A stretch of DNA of 64,000 bases from Guyanagaster necrorhizus (Eukaryota; Basidiomycota; Agaricomycetes; Agaricales; Physalacriaceae): assembly GCF_019112545.1 (NCBI RefSeq), contig NW_025064892.1:598831-662830 (forward strand). The letters are read 5' to 3'. The position numbers and the translations under genes were made by a program. Positions 38,877 to 50,539 of the stretch are shown here, one piece after another. The notes below the pieces were generated by a model. That model was not told the origin of the DNA. It did no database searches and saw only the letters and a program-made list of their open reading frames with translations. Position 1 is the stretch's first letter, and the number at the start of each line of letters is the position of its first letter.

Positions 38877-39347
38877 TGTTAGATCTAAGCATCATGTGGA
38901 CTAATTACATATGATAGACAGATATCACCTCGCACTTCAGGTGATTGACTGAATCCACTAATGCATAATCAGAATAGTGTGTCATAAGGCCTTTAAGATT
39001 GGCTTGAGAGTAGAATGGTGTGAATAAACTTTAGCTTGAAGCTAGGGTTATCCAGTGAGAGCTAGCATCCTTAAATACTGTACAAGTTTGTAACTAAAAA
39101 TACTGCTACCTATTGTGCATTGCTTCATTCATTGTACTCTTTGTCTTTGGGCATCATTATCATATATAAAAGAGTGACTGTGCATAGTCAGACACTATTA
39201 TTGCATTGAAAGACAATGATAGACTTGGCCAGTTGTGATGACTAAGCCTTGTTCCATGGTCTTAAACACTGGTCTAAATGCTCTGACTAAGCATAAATAG
39301 GGGTTATCACATGATTGAAAAAGGAAAAGAGTTAGAAAATCATAACA
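38877..39347 (-). repeat. Solo gypsy-type LTR (family E) inside copia C
   Basis: A 471-bp sequence with TGTTAG...CATAACA ends lies inside the copia C pol region. It is flanked by GAAAG (38872-38876) and GAAGG (39348-39352), a 5-bp target duplication with one transition. Its reverse complement aligns with 63607-63893 (TGTTATGATTTTC, CTATTTATGCTTAGTCAGAG, ACAGTATTTAAGGATGCT) and more weakly with the gypsy A LTR. No internal region is present, as after LTR-LTR recombination. Confidence 0.75.
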
Positions 39348-41890
39348 GAAGGTGATAGTGTCAGCTTCAAAGTTTTGTTTAATCTTCATCTCCAGAAAGT
39401 AATAGTTCTCCTTCATATTGGTGAGCTTTCATTTCTCCTTTAATTTCTTTTTCTATTAGCTTACCTTCTTTGTAGTTGACAATGCTCCTCATATATCATC
39501 AGTGTAAGTATCTGTGATGGTATACTCATCTCTAGACTTGCCAATAGTGCATACACATGAGTCTGCCTTTGATGCACAGTATTCAAAGTCTTCATAGATT
39601 TTTCCAAATGTCTTGAACTAATTATAGCCACTCTGCATAGTCCTATAAATAGTATAGATGAGTTTGCACATCTTATCCCCTTGTCCTTCAACTATGTACT
39701 CTGGAGGCTGATGCATATAGATGTCTTCTTTTGTCTTGCTATTCAAGTATGCTGAAATGAAGTCTGCTTGCTATAGAATAAGATTGAGCTTTGCTGCAAC
39801 AGCAGCCAACATCTGTACAGATTTGAGATGGATCACTGTAGCTCAAATATTGTTATAGTTGAGTCTATACTGTTGAGTGTAGCTCTTTCCAATGAGCCTT
39901 GCCTTGTTTCTGATTCAGTTATCATTGCCCTTTCATTTCATACTATAGACCCATTTACAATCTATCACATTTACACTCATTGGTCTGTTGACTAGATTCT
40001 ATATATGCTTTGTCATATGCATTTAGTATTCCACATTTATAGCTGTCTTCTATTGCTCTTCATCAACATGCAGTGCATCTTGATGATTTTATGAGATATA
40101 TAGATCAGATGAGTTACCAAAAGCTATTAAAGCATGTGGCTATTTGCTGTTAGTTGCTCAGTCATTTTCACTTATATAGGCTTCAGCCTCTCATTGCTTT
40201 GACATTAGAGATTTGACAGCATCAGCACTAGAACACATTAAGCATATTGATTGGTGAAAAGTTAGTTCTATAGAAGTATCTGGCATTAGCTTGGTTGGCT
40301 TAGTTAGTGTAAATATCTTAGTATGAGTAGAAATAGTGAGTGCAGATTTGTTTTCTATCTCCCACACACTCATGCTTTGGTGTGCTGGTCTTTCATCAAA
40401 GATAATATCACAAAACATAAACACATATTCTGATTGATTGAGTATATGGTAATTAAACCCTGAGTACTCTAGAAAGATGTATTTCTTTGATTGATTATCA
40501 AATTCGCTTCTATCATCTACTAAAACCCCACCAGCTATAGGTTTCTTCATCTAGCAAGTGGATCCAAACACTTATAAAAATCCTACATTCTGTTGTTGCT
40601 TCTAAAAACCCTCTATTGGTACCACTCCAGGATGGTGACTCAAAGAAACAAGATTTTGCATAAAGATTGATATAGAGACAGCCTCAGCTTAGTAGCAGTC
40701 AGCAAGGCCAGAGTCACTTAGTAGAGCTCTTATATCCTCCATAGTGGTGTATAAAACATGTTCAGTTAATTCACTCTGGGCTGATAAGTGGAGTGCAGTT
40801 AATTTCAGGATAATTTTATGCTTCTTGCAGTATTGTTTCCACTTTACTTCTGTGAAAACATAATTAGCATGTATATGTTTAAGCTTTTAGCCAGTCTGAG
40901 TCTCAGCTATGTATCTGTATCTGTCAAAAGCAGCCATGATAGTGTTGTCTGCTTTATCTGCCAGAAATTTCCTTGCCTTAAATGATATACCACTATTGAT
41001 GAATATCATTATATAAGTCTTTTCACTCAGTGATACTATTTGAGATAGTCCCTACAAATCTGTTGCAACAAGCTCCAGTAAATTGATGTTAGGATTGGTG
41101 GGCTTATCAAAGAGATGGTGAGCATGTCTTGCTAGAATACAGTCTTTGTAGTATTCCTAGATAAGCTCTGAAGTAATTTCTAAGCTATCCACCAGCTTTT
41201 TTGATGCTATCTTCTTGATTTTTGCAGAGCTCATATAGACAAAACAATAATGCCAGGTATTCAGTGAAGTGGAAGATAAGCAGAATGCTATAGCTTAGAG
41301 GCTAAATGCAGCATCCAACACATACATACTATCTGAGCCTCACTCAGCAAAGATCTCTTTATCAGTCTTATTCTGAACAACTGCACAGCTATTAGAGAAT
41401 ACAGTTGACAATCCAGCCTTGTCTAAGATGCTTATAGAGATGAGATTCATAGTGAGTGAAGGTGAATGCAAGATATTTTTGAAGGTGGGCTTAATATCTC
41501 TTCTATTCAGTCTGAAGACCTTTGTTGCTATACTTTAGCCCAGAATCTCAAATATTTCTTCTTTCTTAACTATGGATGAGCCAGTATAGAAGGCTACTAG
41601 CATGTACTCTGTGAAGTCATTACAATTCCTGAAGAAGTAGTCACTCATGCCAGAATCTATGAAGGTTAAAGTGATAGCTGAAGTATGACTCTTAAATGTA
41701 GTTGTGATGAAGGCTGTTGTAGCAGGGTCAGTCTTGCATATAAAGTGTTCTACATTTTTGATGTTAGCCTCACTAGAGTCTATACTCTTGATAGGAGGTA
41801 TCTCATTGTCTTCAGCAATGTCTTTATCATTAGAGTCATTGACATCAGTGAGAGAGGGTATTTCAAGATCTGTCTCTGTTAGGCTCAGAT

Positions 41891-42372
41891 TATTAAGTCT
41901 AAATGATATGTGACTGATACACATGATAAGCTGATGCTGCTTTATGTTTGAGCAGTCATGTCAGAGTCCACTATATGTATATATTTGGCTTTGTGTCTTA
42001 AGGTCTTTTGACTGGCTTGAGATAAAATAGTGAAGAATAAACTTTAGCTTGAAGCTGAGGTTACTACAGTGAGAGCTATACTACTTATATACCAGTTGTT
42101 GTCCATGCTAAAGATATAACTACCTTATTGTGCATCTTGGCACTATAGAGTGTTTTGTCCAGTGTCATGAAGCTATCTACAAAAGAGTATTGTCTGTTGT
42201 TGAGCAGTTACCATTGCATTGAAGGATAATGATTAACTGGGTGTGTTGTGCTGACTAAGCCCTGATTGCATGGTTCTAAGCACTGGTTAGATGCTCTGAC
42301 TAAGTGAAGATAGGAATCAATCTCTTAAATAAAAGGTAGAAAATAGATAAAAATAGGAAAAAATCATAATAT
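41891..42372 (-). repeat. 3' LTR of gypsy A
   Basis: 482 bp, aligns end to end with 49630-50114. At many sites this copy has TG where the other has CA, or the reverse. Confidence 0.9.
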
Positions 42373-42419
42373 TACTCCCTCATTAAGATCATTGTCCCAA
42401 TAGCTTATTCAAGAGATAA

Positions 42420-45400
42420 TTCATACTCATGTATGGCATCTGCTGTATTCATATGCTATTCATTAATCCACTGGTTAGATTCAAGACTATAGCCCTTTCA
42501 ACTAACCAAGTAATCAACTATGGTTCAAGTTCTTCCACTGCAAGCCTTAACTTTGCAGAGTTTGTAGTGTAGTATCTTGTTGACTTTGTAGTGTTCTTCA
42601 TCATCAATTAGGTTGGATAGTGAAGAAGGTGGCTGTTCTTGGTTTGAAAATGCTGGTGTGATGTATGGCATCAATAGTGTCTCATTAAAGATGTCATATA
42701 TCTTCTAAGTGTTTGAAAGTTGAAGTTTGTAGATGGAGTTACTAACTTTGGCAAAGATGGAAAAGAGTTCTGTCTGTTTGTCAGTGAGTTTTCATTTCAG
42801 GTGTGAGAGGTGTAGGTTCATAGTATCCAGCCAAATTTTATCATTGACTGAATACTCATATGCTGGTCTGTGGTGTTTATCATATTGCTTCTTTATAGTT
42901 GCTGCAGCCTTTTAGAGGGCTGCTTGAGTTTTGAAATAGATTTTTGTCATTATTGTTGTGAAGTTGCTGGAGGCAGGTATGGTTATTTGTCATCATTTGG
43001 TTTGAGCTATATTAGGATGTTATCTATAATTAATAAAGAACAGTGATTTGCCAGTGGCCAAGTGGACTTGGATGTTGTGCTGAAAGGCAGCAAGTGCTAA
43101 TTATTCTACCCAGTCATTCTGTTGATAATTGATAAAGAGATAGAGATATTTCTCCACTTCTTAATTTGCTCTCTCTATTTGACTGTCTATTTGGGGATGA
43201 TAGATGGTCAATACATTCTATTTGATGTTGAGGAGCCGGTACAAGTCATTTAGGAATTTGAAGACAAATTGCAGTCCTCTGTCAGAAATAACTACTTGAG
43301 ACATTCTATATTTAGCATAGACTTTATCATATAGGATCTTCACCCACCCTTCTGATGTTAACTCTGTTGAGCATATGATTGGAATGATCACTTTAGAGAA
43401 TTGATCAACTATAATAAGAATGGTGTCATAGCCATTGCATTTCAGTAATCCAGTAATCATATCCATTGAGATATGGGTCCATGGTGATAAAGGAATCTTA
43501 TTTGGATGGAGTGATACCACATGTAGTTGTGTCAAGGATTTGCCCTGCTAACAAACCTCACATATCTTAACATATTGTATAATGTCATTGTCTATCTTAG
43601 GCCACCAGTATTCTCATAGAACAAGCTCCTTTGTCTTAGCAATGCCTGAATGTCTGGCAGTTGTATGATCATGACAGGTGGTGATAATTTCATTATGAAG
43701 ATTTTAGTCTCTGGAAATATAGATTTGCCTGTCATAGCAAATTAATCCTTCTTTCTTTATCATTCCACACTTGTGATTTAGTGATGGGGCTACCCACTGA
43801 TTCTATTTGTGGGTGTCTCATGTGGCACTCTTGATATGCTCATGAATCTCCTCTTGCATAAGCATGATCATCATCTGAAAGTGTTTGGGCTTTAGTAAAA
43901 TGACCTCCTCATTGTTGTCTCCTCCTTGATTATGATCTGCTCTCCTGCTAAGCAGGTCTGCCTTCTTTGTAGCTGCTCCAGCCTTGTAGTGCAATATATA
44001 TTCATATTTGAATAACTCTATCATTCATCATGCTTACCAGCAGTTCAGTTTTTGGAGAAGACAGAAGTACTGGAGATTTTTATGGTCAGTTCAGACTTTG
44101 AAGGTCTGAACCACACCAATGAGATAATGCTGCCACTTGGATAAGATGAGCATTATAGTGAATAGTTTTTTGTCATATATCTCATAATTGTATTCTATCA
44201 CTATGAGTATCTTTAACAGAAATGTGACAGGCCTCTATCAACCCTCCTGTTTCTGAGAGAGGACAGCTTCAATGGTGTTTTTGCTCAAGTCAGCCTCAAT
44301 ATGAAACCTTCCATCTTGGATTGGAATAGTGAGCACTATATCTTCTGTCAGTTGCTGTCTGAGATCATTGAAAGCTGTTTGTTGAGAAGGATCTTAGGTC
44401 TACAGAGCATTGCTGGTTAATTATGTCATGGGTCAGACTACTTTGCTGTAGTCATAAATGAACCACTGGTAGAAGTTGATGAAGCCAAAGAACAACTGTA
44501 ACTTCTTCTTTTTGGTTGGTTCCAGCCATTCTGTTACCCTGGCTATTTTGACAGAGTTTATCTGGATACTTTCTTTGCTAATAATGCCTCTGAGATACTC
44601 TATCTCGAGCACCTTGAATTCATATTTTTTGGCCTTGAGAAAGAGGTGGTGCTTTCTTATCAGAGCAAGTACTTATCAAACCAGCTGTCGATATTCCTCT
44701 TTGGTCTTGGACATGATAAGAATGTCATCTAGATAGATCATGACCTTTCTAGTGGTGATAAGATCTTTGAATATATCATTTATCATCCATTGAAAAGTTG
44801 CTGGCAAGTTGGTGAGCTCGAAGAACATGATAGTCAGCTCAAATAATCTCTGATTGGTGCAGAAGGCAGCCTTTCATTCATTGCCTTCTTTGATTCACAC
44901 ATTGTTGTAATCCCATTAGATGTTCAGTTTAGTGTAATATCAGACTCTATAGAGTTTATCCATAAGTTTCAAAATCAGAGAAAGTGGATAACAATTCTTG
45001 ATCATCATCTTGTTAAGCTTTCAATAGTCTTGTACTGGTCAGAGTTTGCCATCCTTCTTTTTGATGAAGAAGAAGGGTGAGGCTATTGGGAACTTCAATG
45101 GCTGAATTTGTCCACTGGAGAGGTTCTCATCCAGAAACTTATCAAGCTCTTGTTGCTCATTATTGTTAAGTGAATATGTCTTGCAGTCCAGATTGGCATT
45201 GGCATTAAGAATCAGTTTGATGGCATGATCTCATAGTTTTGGAGCCAGTAGATTATTGAAACTGTTCTTGTCAAATAGGTCTCAGTAATCCTATGCTCAT
45301 TTAGGCACCATTTCTTTGAATGTCTTTTTCTCCTTCTCTGCATTGGCCTTTGCTGTCAAATCATTGGCATAGTGTATGGCATGAATATTCATAGTGTTTT

Positions 45401-48400
45401 GCAGGTCTATAGTGAGAATCATTTTGCCATCCTCTATCTCCTCATTCCACTAATCTTTAGAGTCCTCATCAAATAATTTGAATGGGATCTTTCAGCAGTG
45501 GCATCTTGCAAATATGATGTAGCTGGTCTTCTAGTTGATAAGTAGATTATGGAAAATCAACCAGTCATAGCTAAGAAAGATTTCCTTGATTCTTAGGTTG
45601 ATGACAGCCAAGTTGACCCTTTCAGAATAATCACTGATTGTGAGTCTAAGCTTGATGAACTCAGTAATTGAACTAGCTTGGTTCTTGGTGCTGTCTGCAT
45701 TGTAAACTGGGATTGGAGCCATAGTAGCCCATGTAGGAAGATTGTGCTTGGTGATGAAAGCATGATTAATCAAGCTGCCAGTGCAGCCACTGTCAATTAA
45801 GACAGTGACAGTGTGAATAGTTTGAGATATAAGTATCTCGATTTGGGCCTTGGCTAATAGATCTTGGATCATTGAATGAACCTTCATAGTCCCCAAGGTT
45901 CATCAAGCCATTCCAGGGCTTGGCAGCATTCAGCTGCCCTCATCCCTTCTACCATTTCATTGATCACCTCTTTGGCTTGAGTCTTATGAATCCAGTTCTT
46001 GAGTACAGCCTTGATAGCCATCTTGTCCTTCACATTCTTGATGGCCTACTAAGTCCATTTGGTGTTGAATGGTTTAAGCCAGCCAGTGGAGCTCTCTGCC
46101 CTTGTTTGGCCTGTAGGCAATTGAGTCTTTTCTTTAGGTGATTCATGCAGTGAAGTGGTGATGTCAGGTATATTTAAATGCATGCATAATTTAGACATAG
46201 GTAGTATTACAGAGATAATATTAGTCCATCCAGCATCTATTTGTGATACACCACTCATTATTCTGGCTGAGTCAGCAGAATTACTCACTGCTTGGCCTCA
46301 CCTTTTATCTTCTCAATCTTTATATCTGATCTGAGAGCTTCTTCCTTCTGCAACTTGATGATCTGTGTCCAAATGTCTTCTCAGATGCACTTGCTCTTCT
46401 TCTGCAGACAGTCCCATGCTATGTGGCCTTTTTAGCCACAATTGAAGCATTTACTCTCTTTCTTGAGGCAATCCATGTCTATCAGCTTATCCATTCCAGT
46501 AAATATCATGCTTATACCAGTTTTCTTCTCACTGTATGAAGAAGTTAGGGTTAAACCATCAGGCTTAGCAGACATGGTCACATTAGGAGTGGTGGCCTTC
46601 ACACTCTGAGTCTTCTGTCCTCCTGCCAGAGTTGTCTATTCCACTTTCTGCTGCTGTCATTTCTTGTACATGTTGATGATACATTTTTTCTATGCATTAT
46701 ACCCCTTCAGAATGTTCTCACTGATATCCAAGATCATTTTGAGGTAGGATACCAGTGTGCCCATCTTCATATACTCAACCATTCAGCCAGTGTCATCAAT
46801 ATCATCTCAGACTTCAGCAAGCTTGCCAAGCCACTCCAGCTCATCAAAGTACTTAGTGGCTGGTTTGTCTTCTATTTTGTACTCTTTCATTTTTTGCTTG
46901 TGTACCTTCTGGACTACAAGATCCATGAACTTGTCAATCACCATTTGTTTGAACACTGGTCATGATAGTAGCCAGTGATATTGCCATATGGTTGATCAGA
47001 ATATGGAGGCTAAAAGCACTCACTATGTCTTTGTCTTGTCCTCCATGTGTATGAAGATGAAAGTGACCTTGTATATGTCAAGCATGAAGTATGATGTGAA
47101 TACTTGAAAGTACTGATCACAGTCAGTAAGAAAGTGATCAATGTCATCAGATGCCTCTTTAAAGGGATGAGGTTTTTGTATGAGGTCAGATTTGCAGTTG
47201 AGAATAGTTGCATTGGCTGCAAGCACCATTATAGGGTTTGGGATCCCTTCAAAGGGTGGAACATTCTATGATGTTAGAGATCCTGGAAAAGAGTGAAAGG
47301 AGCCATCATCAGTGATGGAACTCTCCACTGGCAGTGCCTTCTTATGCACAATTTGCTCATTCTGTATAGTGAATCTGAGCTCTACTGCTTCAGGATTATC
47401 TTATTTGGCCAGAGGTTCTGGTGAGGCTGATTCACTGCTTTCAGCCTCATCTAGAGGGGGTTGACTTGTAAAGGGCTGACACATAGGCTGAGCTCATGGG
47501 TTCTGATAAGGATTCCTTGGCCTTGGTCAGCTTTGAGTGAGCTGAGATGCTATGCTGTGGATGGCCAAGGTTGCAAATATGTATTACAATGAAGTTGTTC
47601 AGATGAAGGATGCTATATATACAGCTCAGCTAGATGTCACACTTGGTGTCCACAGCATAGGTTCAATATTGAACTTAGACTGATATACTGGTAATAGCAC
47701 TAACTGGATTTCTAAATGATTTTTATTATAAATAAAAATGGCCTGCTTAGTAGCTGCATATTAAAGAATGTCCATGTGCTTGACTCTGTCAGTGGCAATA
47801 TACCTTTGTCCCATAGGTGACACTAACCAGGTGTTGTTCATCCATAATATGACTGCCTCTTTCTAATACAGCCATAAAAACTCACTCTGGTGCTCCTCCT
47901 GTGCCTTTCTTGCTAACTCCTCTTTTGTCAGTCATTGCATAAATATACTTTCTCACTCAGACAGGGGGTTCTCTCCTCCTGTCTCATTGGGTTTTCCTTT
48001 GCTATCTATCTCACCCTTATCCCTCTTAAAGAGGAAACTGTCATGCAGATCATAGATGTCTGGAGCATCCTGAAGGCTGTCACTGGATGCTGGGCCTGGC
48101 ATCAGTAGGTCCAGAGTGAGGAGAAGACTACTCTCTTTGCTGCTGCTCCTCTGTGTTGCATCTCACTGCTTCTATCACCACTGCTCTGTAATATCAGTAG
48201 AAGTTTTGATAGAAATGAGATTGAAGGAAAAGATCTGTGATGTATCTATCCAGGACTCACTTGAGGTCTCTGGTGAGATTGATATGCTCATCATCACTCT
48301 TAAGATCCCTGAGGTGACTTGGTAAGTCTTCTTCATGGGTCAGGATATCATCTGTGTCAGTGATTGAGTCTGTCCTGTAGGATAATAGGTGGTTGTTATT

Positions 48401-49573
48401 AAGGTCGAGTGACACTCATTGGTGGATATTATCCACATGAATAGTATCTTCAGAGGGTACTGCCTATGGATTGGACTTGGAGATGACAGGAGTGCTAGGT
48501 TTCCAGAATGGAGTGTTAGAAATGCTGTTGGTGGTGGTGGTAATGAGGATGTTGGTTTCAGAGCTCTCAGAGCCTCTTCTCTAATCTGCTGCCTCTCATG
48601 CCTAGAGATAGTGCTCAAAGAGGGCATTCTCCTAGGCTGTCTTATACTCAACATGTGCCTGCTCCTGAAGGTATTTGGAGAGAGTATCAGAGTGCTGTAT
48701 TTCATCTTTCAGAGAGAGGACCAGATTGACAGTGTTAGTTGGTTGTATCAGACTTGATGGGCCTGATATACTTCTTGCTCAGCATGCCTCACAGCATCTC
48801 TGATATCACTCCATTCACTCAACCTCAAAGATAGTGTTATACCAATATCGCTGCTTGTCACTGTTGTTAGCAAAGTATACATCATCAGTTCTGATGATGT
48901 CTGTTCTTTCTCTCTTGCTGTCAGTGCTCTGATTTCTCATATAGAGCTCTCTGGGTATAAACTCTCCACTTTCTGTTGGTGTTGCATATAGAGATCCATA
49001 GCTGTAGTCTGAGGAGGGACTTTCACTCCTTCAAGCCACTCCAGTGGCATCAAGAGAGTCTCTAGCATAGCATTCAATGCTAGGCTCAGAGAGTGCAGTT
49101 GAGGGGATTGCTCTCATCATAAGGATATGGCTGGCGATATCCTCATGCTTGACTCTCAGAATAGGGATGTTGGGTCTTGGTTTTTGAAACCCTGTAGCCC
49201 AAGGATTGTTATCATTTTGAATGACAGCCATCAGAGGTCAAAACAGGTATTGATGCTCTTCTTCTTCCCTAGTATGTTCTTCAGATGAGTCTTCAAGGAT
49301 AGCTTCAGGTATAGGTTCTTCCAAGAGCTGAAAGAACTGTTGGGTAGAGAGAGAGATGTTGTAGAGGGGAAGGTTGGGAGTGATATTGCATAGGATTTGA
49401 TGAATATGCTGGAATTCTTGATAATAACAGATAGTCCAGGCAGTGATTGATTGGCATCCACAGCATAGCTGTATGATTACTAATAATCCTAATAGGGTCC
49501 CAATGATAGATACAAGGAGTTCAAAGAACTTATGAGTGAAATTCAGATCTGATGGGTTAATTGCAAAGGGCAT
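42420..49573 (-). pseudogene. Gypsy A Gag-Pol polyprotein, broken
   Basis: Starts at ATG 49573, 57 nt inside the 5' LTR, with an N-terminal hydrophobic helix (IIGTLLGLLVIIQLC). The capsid region (DDIDHFLTDCDQYFQVF) lies near 47120 and the zinc knuckle (KGHIAWDC) near 46430. Protease (VLIDSGCTGSLINHAF) lies near 45800 with DSG intact. RT has an intact MIYLDDILIM near 44730. The integrase core spans 43535-43218 (SMDMITGL, VVISDRGLQFVFKFLNDLYR). A C-terminal chromodomain lies near 42420-42612 (HYKVNKILHY, YLVS then KGYSLESNQW). Stops, mostly TGA, and frameshifts prevent expression. Chromodomains direct integration of such elements toward methylated histone H3, which agrees with the nested clustering here. 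Confidence 0.85.
49460..49573 (-). other. Conserved N-terminal membrane-like helix of Gag, gypsy A
   Basis: The first ~38 codons encode MPFAINPSDL and a ~24-residue uncharged stretch (FFELLVSIIGTLLGLLVIIQ, then LCCGC). The frame is open here. It aligns with the start of gypsy B Gag (57510-57618). A membrane anchor at the Gag start is not a usual part of fungal Ty3/gypsy elements as I know them. Confidence 0.65.
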
Positions 49574-49629
49574 TCAGTTTCTCAGTATGATTAGGCTTGA
49601 GAAAGAGAAGCTAGAAGCTTTGAGCTAAT

Positions 49630-50114
49630 TGTTAAGCCTAAATGATATGTGACCAATACATGTGATAAGCTGATGCTGCTTCACATTTGAGCAGTCACAT
49701 CAGAGTCTATTATATATATATATATATTTGGCTTTGTATCTTAAGGCCTTTTGACTAGCTTGAGATAAAATGGTGAAGAATAAACTTTAGCTCAAAGCTG
49801 GAGTTACTACAGCAAGAGCTATACTACTTATATATCAGTCATCATCTATGCTAAAGATATAACTACTTTATTGTGCATCCTGGCACTATAGAGTGTTTTG
49901 TTCAGTGTTGTGAAGCTATCTACAAAAGGGTATTGTCTGTCATCAAGCAGTTACTATCACATTGAAGGACAATGACTGACTAGATGTGTTGTGCTGACTA
50001 AGCCCTGGTCTCATGATTCTAAGCACTAGTTAGACACTCTGACTAAGTAAAGATAGAGGTCAATCCCTTGAATAAAAGGTAGAAAATAGATAAAAATAGG
50101 AAAAAATTATAACA
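49630..50114 (-). repeat. 5' LTR of gypsy A
   Basis: 485 bp with intact TGTTAAG...TATAACA ends. Contains an (AT)n run near 49710-49730 and is followed by the CAGAT duplication. Confidence 0.9.
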
Positions 50115-50119
50115 CAGAT

Positions 50120-50531
50120 AATATGACACTGTATTGTGTTCATACAGTCACATCTGAGTCCACTATCTGTATAGCAGTGTTATGTCTCAAGATCAATACT
50201 AGTTGACTCAAGATAGAATGGTGATAATAAAGGATAGTTTGAGACTAGAGATATAGAGCATTGTCTATGCTACTTATATACCATCTGTCTCTTAGATAAT
50301 TATAGCATTACTAATTGTGTATACTCAAGTTATAATACTCATTGCTGTGTCATACCATAGTTATCTACAAAAGAGATGTTGTTCTGTTGTCTGGGCATCA
50401 CTATATGTCATGAAACAATAGCTGATTGTACTGACTAAGATCATCTCATGATCCTAAGTGCTAGAATAGGCACTCTGACTAGGCATAAAATAGGGGTGGA
50501 AAAAGAGAAAGAAAAGTGAAAAATTGTAACA
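50120..50531 (-). repeat. 3' LTR of gypsy B, main part
   Basis: Aligns with 57678-58127. Its outermost 14 bp (TGTTAGGCTCAGAT) lie at 41877-41890, on the far side of gypsy A, showing that A landed inside this LTR. Confidence 0.85.
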
Positions 50532-50539
50532 TTACTCTC

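Larger units (their letters stand above)
41891..50114 (-). mobile_element. Ty3/gypsy chromovirus A, inserted in the LTR of gypsy B
   Basis: The element is 8224 bp. The 3' LTR is 41891-42372 and the 5' LTR 49630-50114. A perfect 5-bp target duplication CAGAT lies at 41886-41890 and 50115-50119. A polypurine tract (GAGGGAGTAA, minus strand) precedes the 3' LTR. LTR ends are TG/CA, one of them mutated to TA. Its position inside gypsy B's LTR makes it younger than B, which is younger than copia C. The two LTRs differ almost only by transitions. Confidence 0.9.

Noticed and set aside
48340..48705. 121-codon minus ORF in gypsy A as an independent gene
   Set aside because: It lies within the Gag part of the element between two LTRs, in a frame broken by mutation.
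49710..49731. AT dinucleotide run as a regulatory site
   Set aside because: A simple repeat within the gypsy A LTR that is shorter and interrupted in the partner LTR; no evidence of function.
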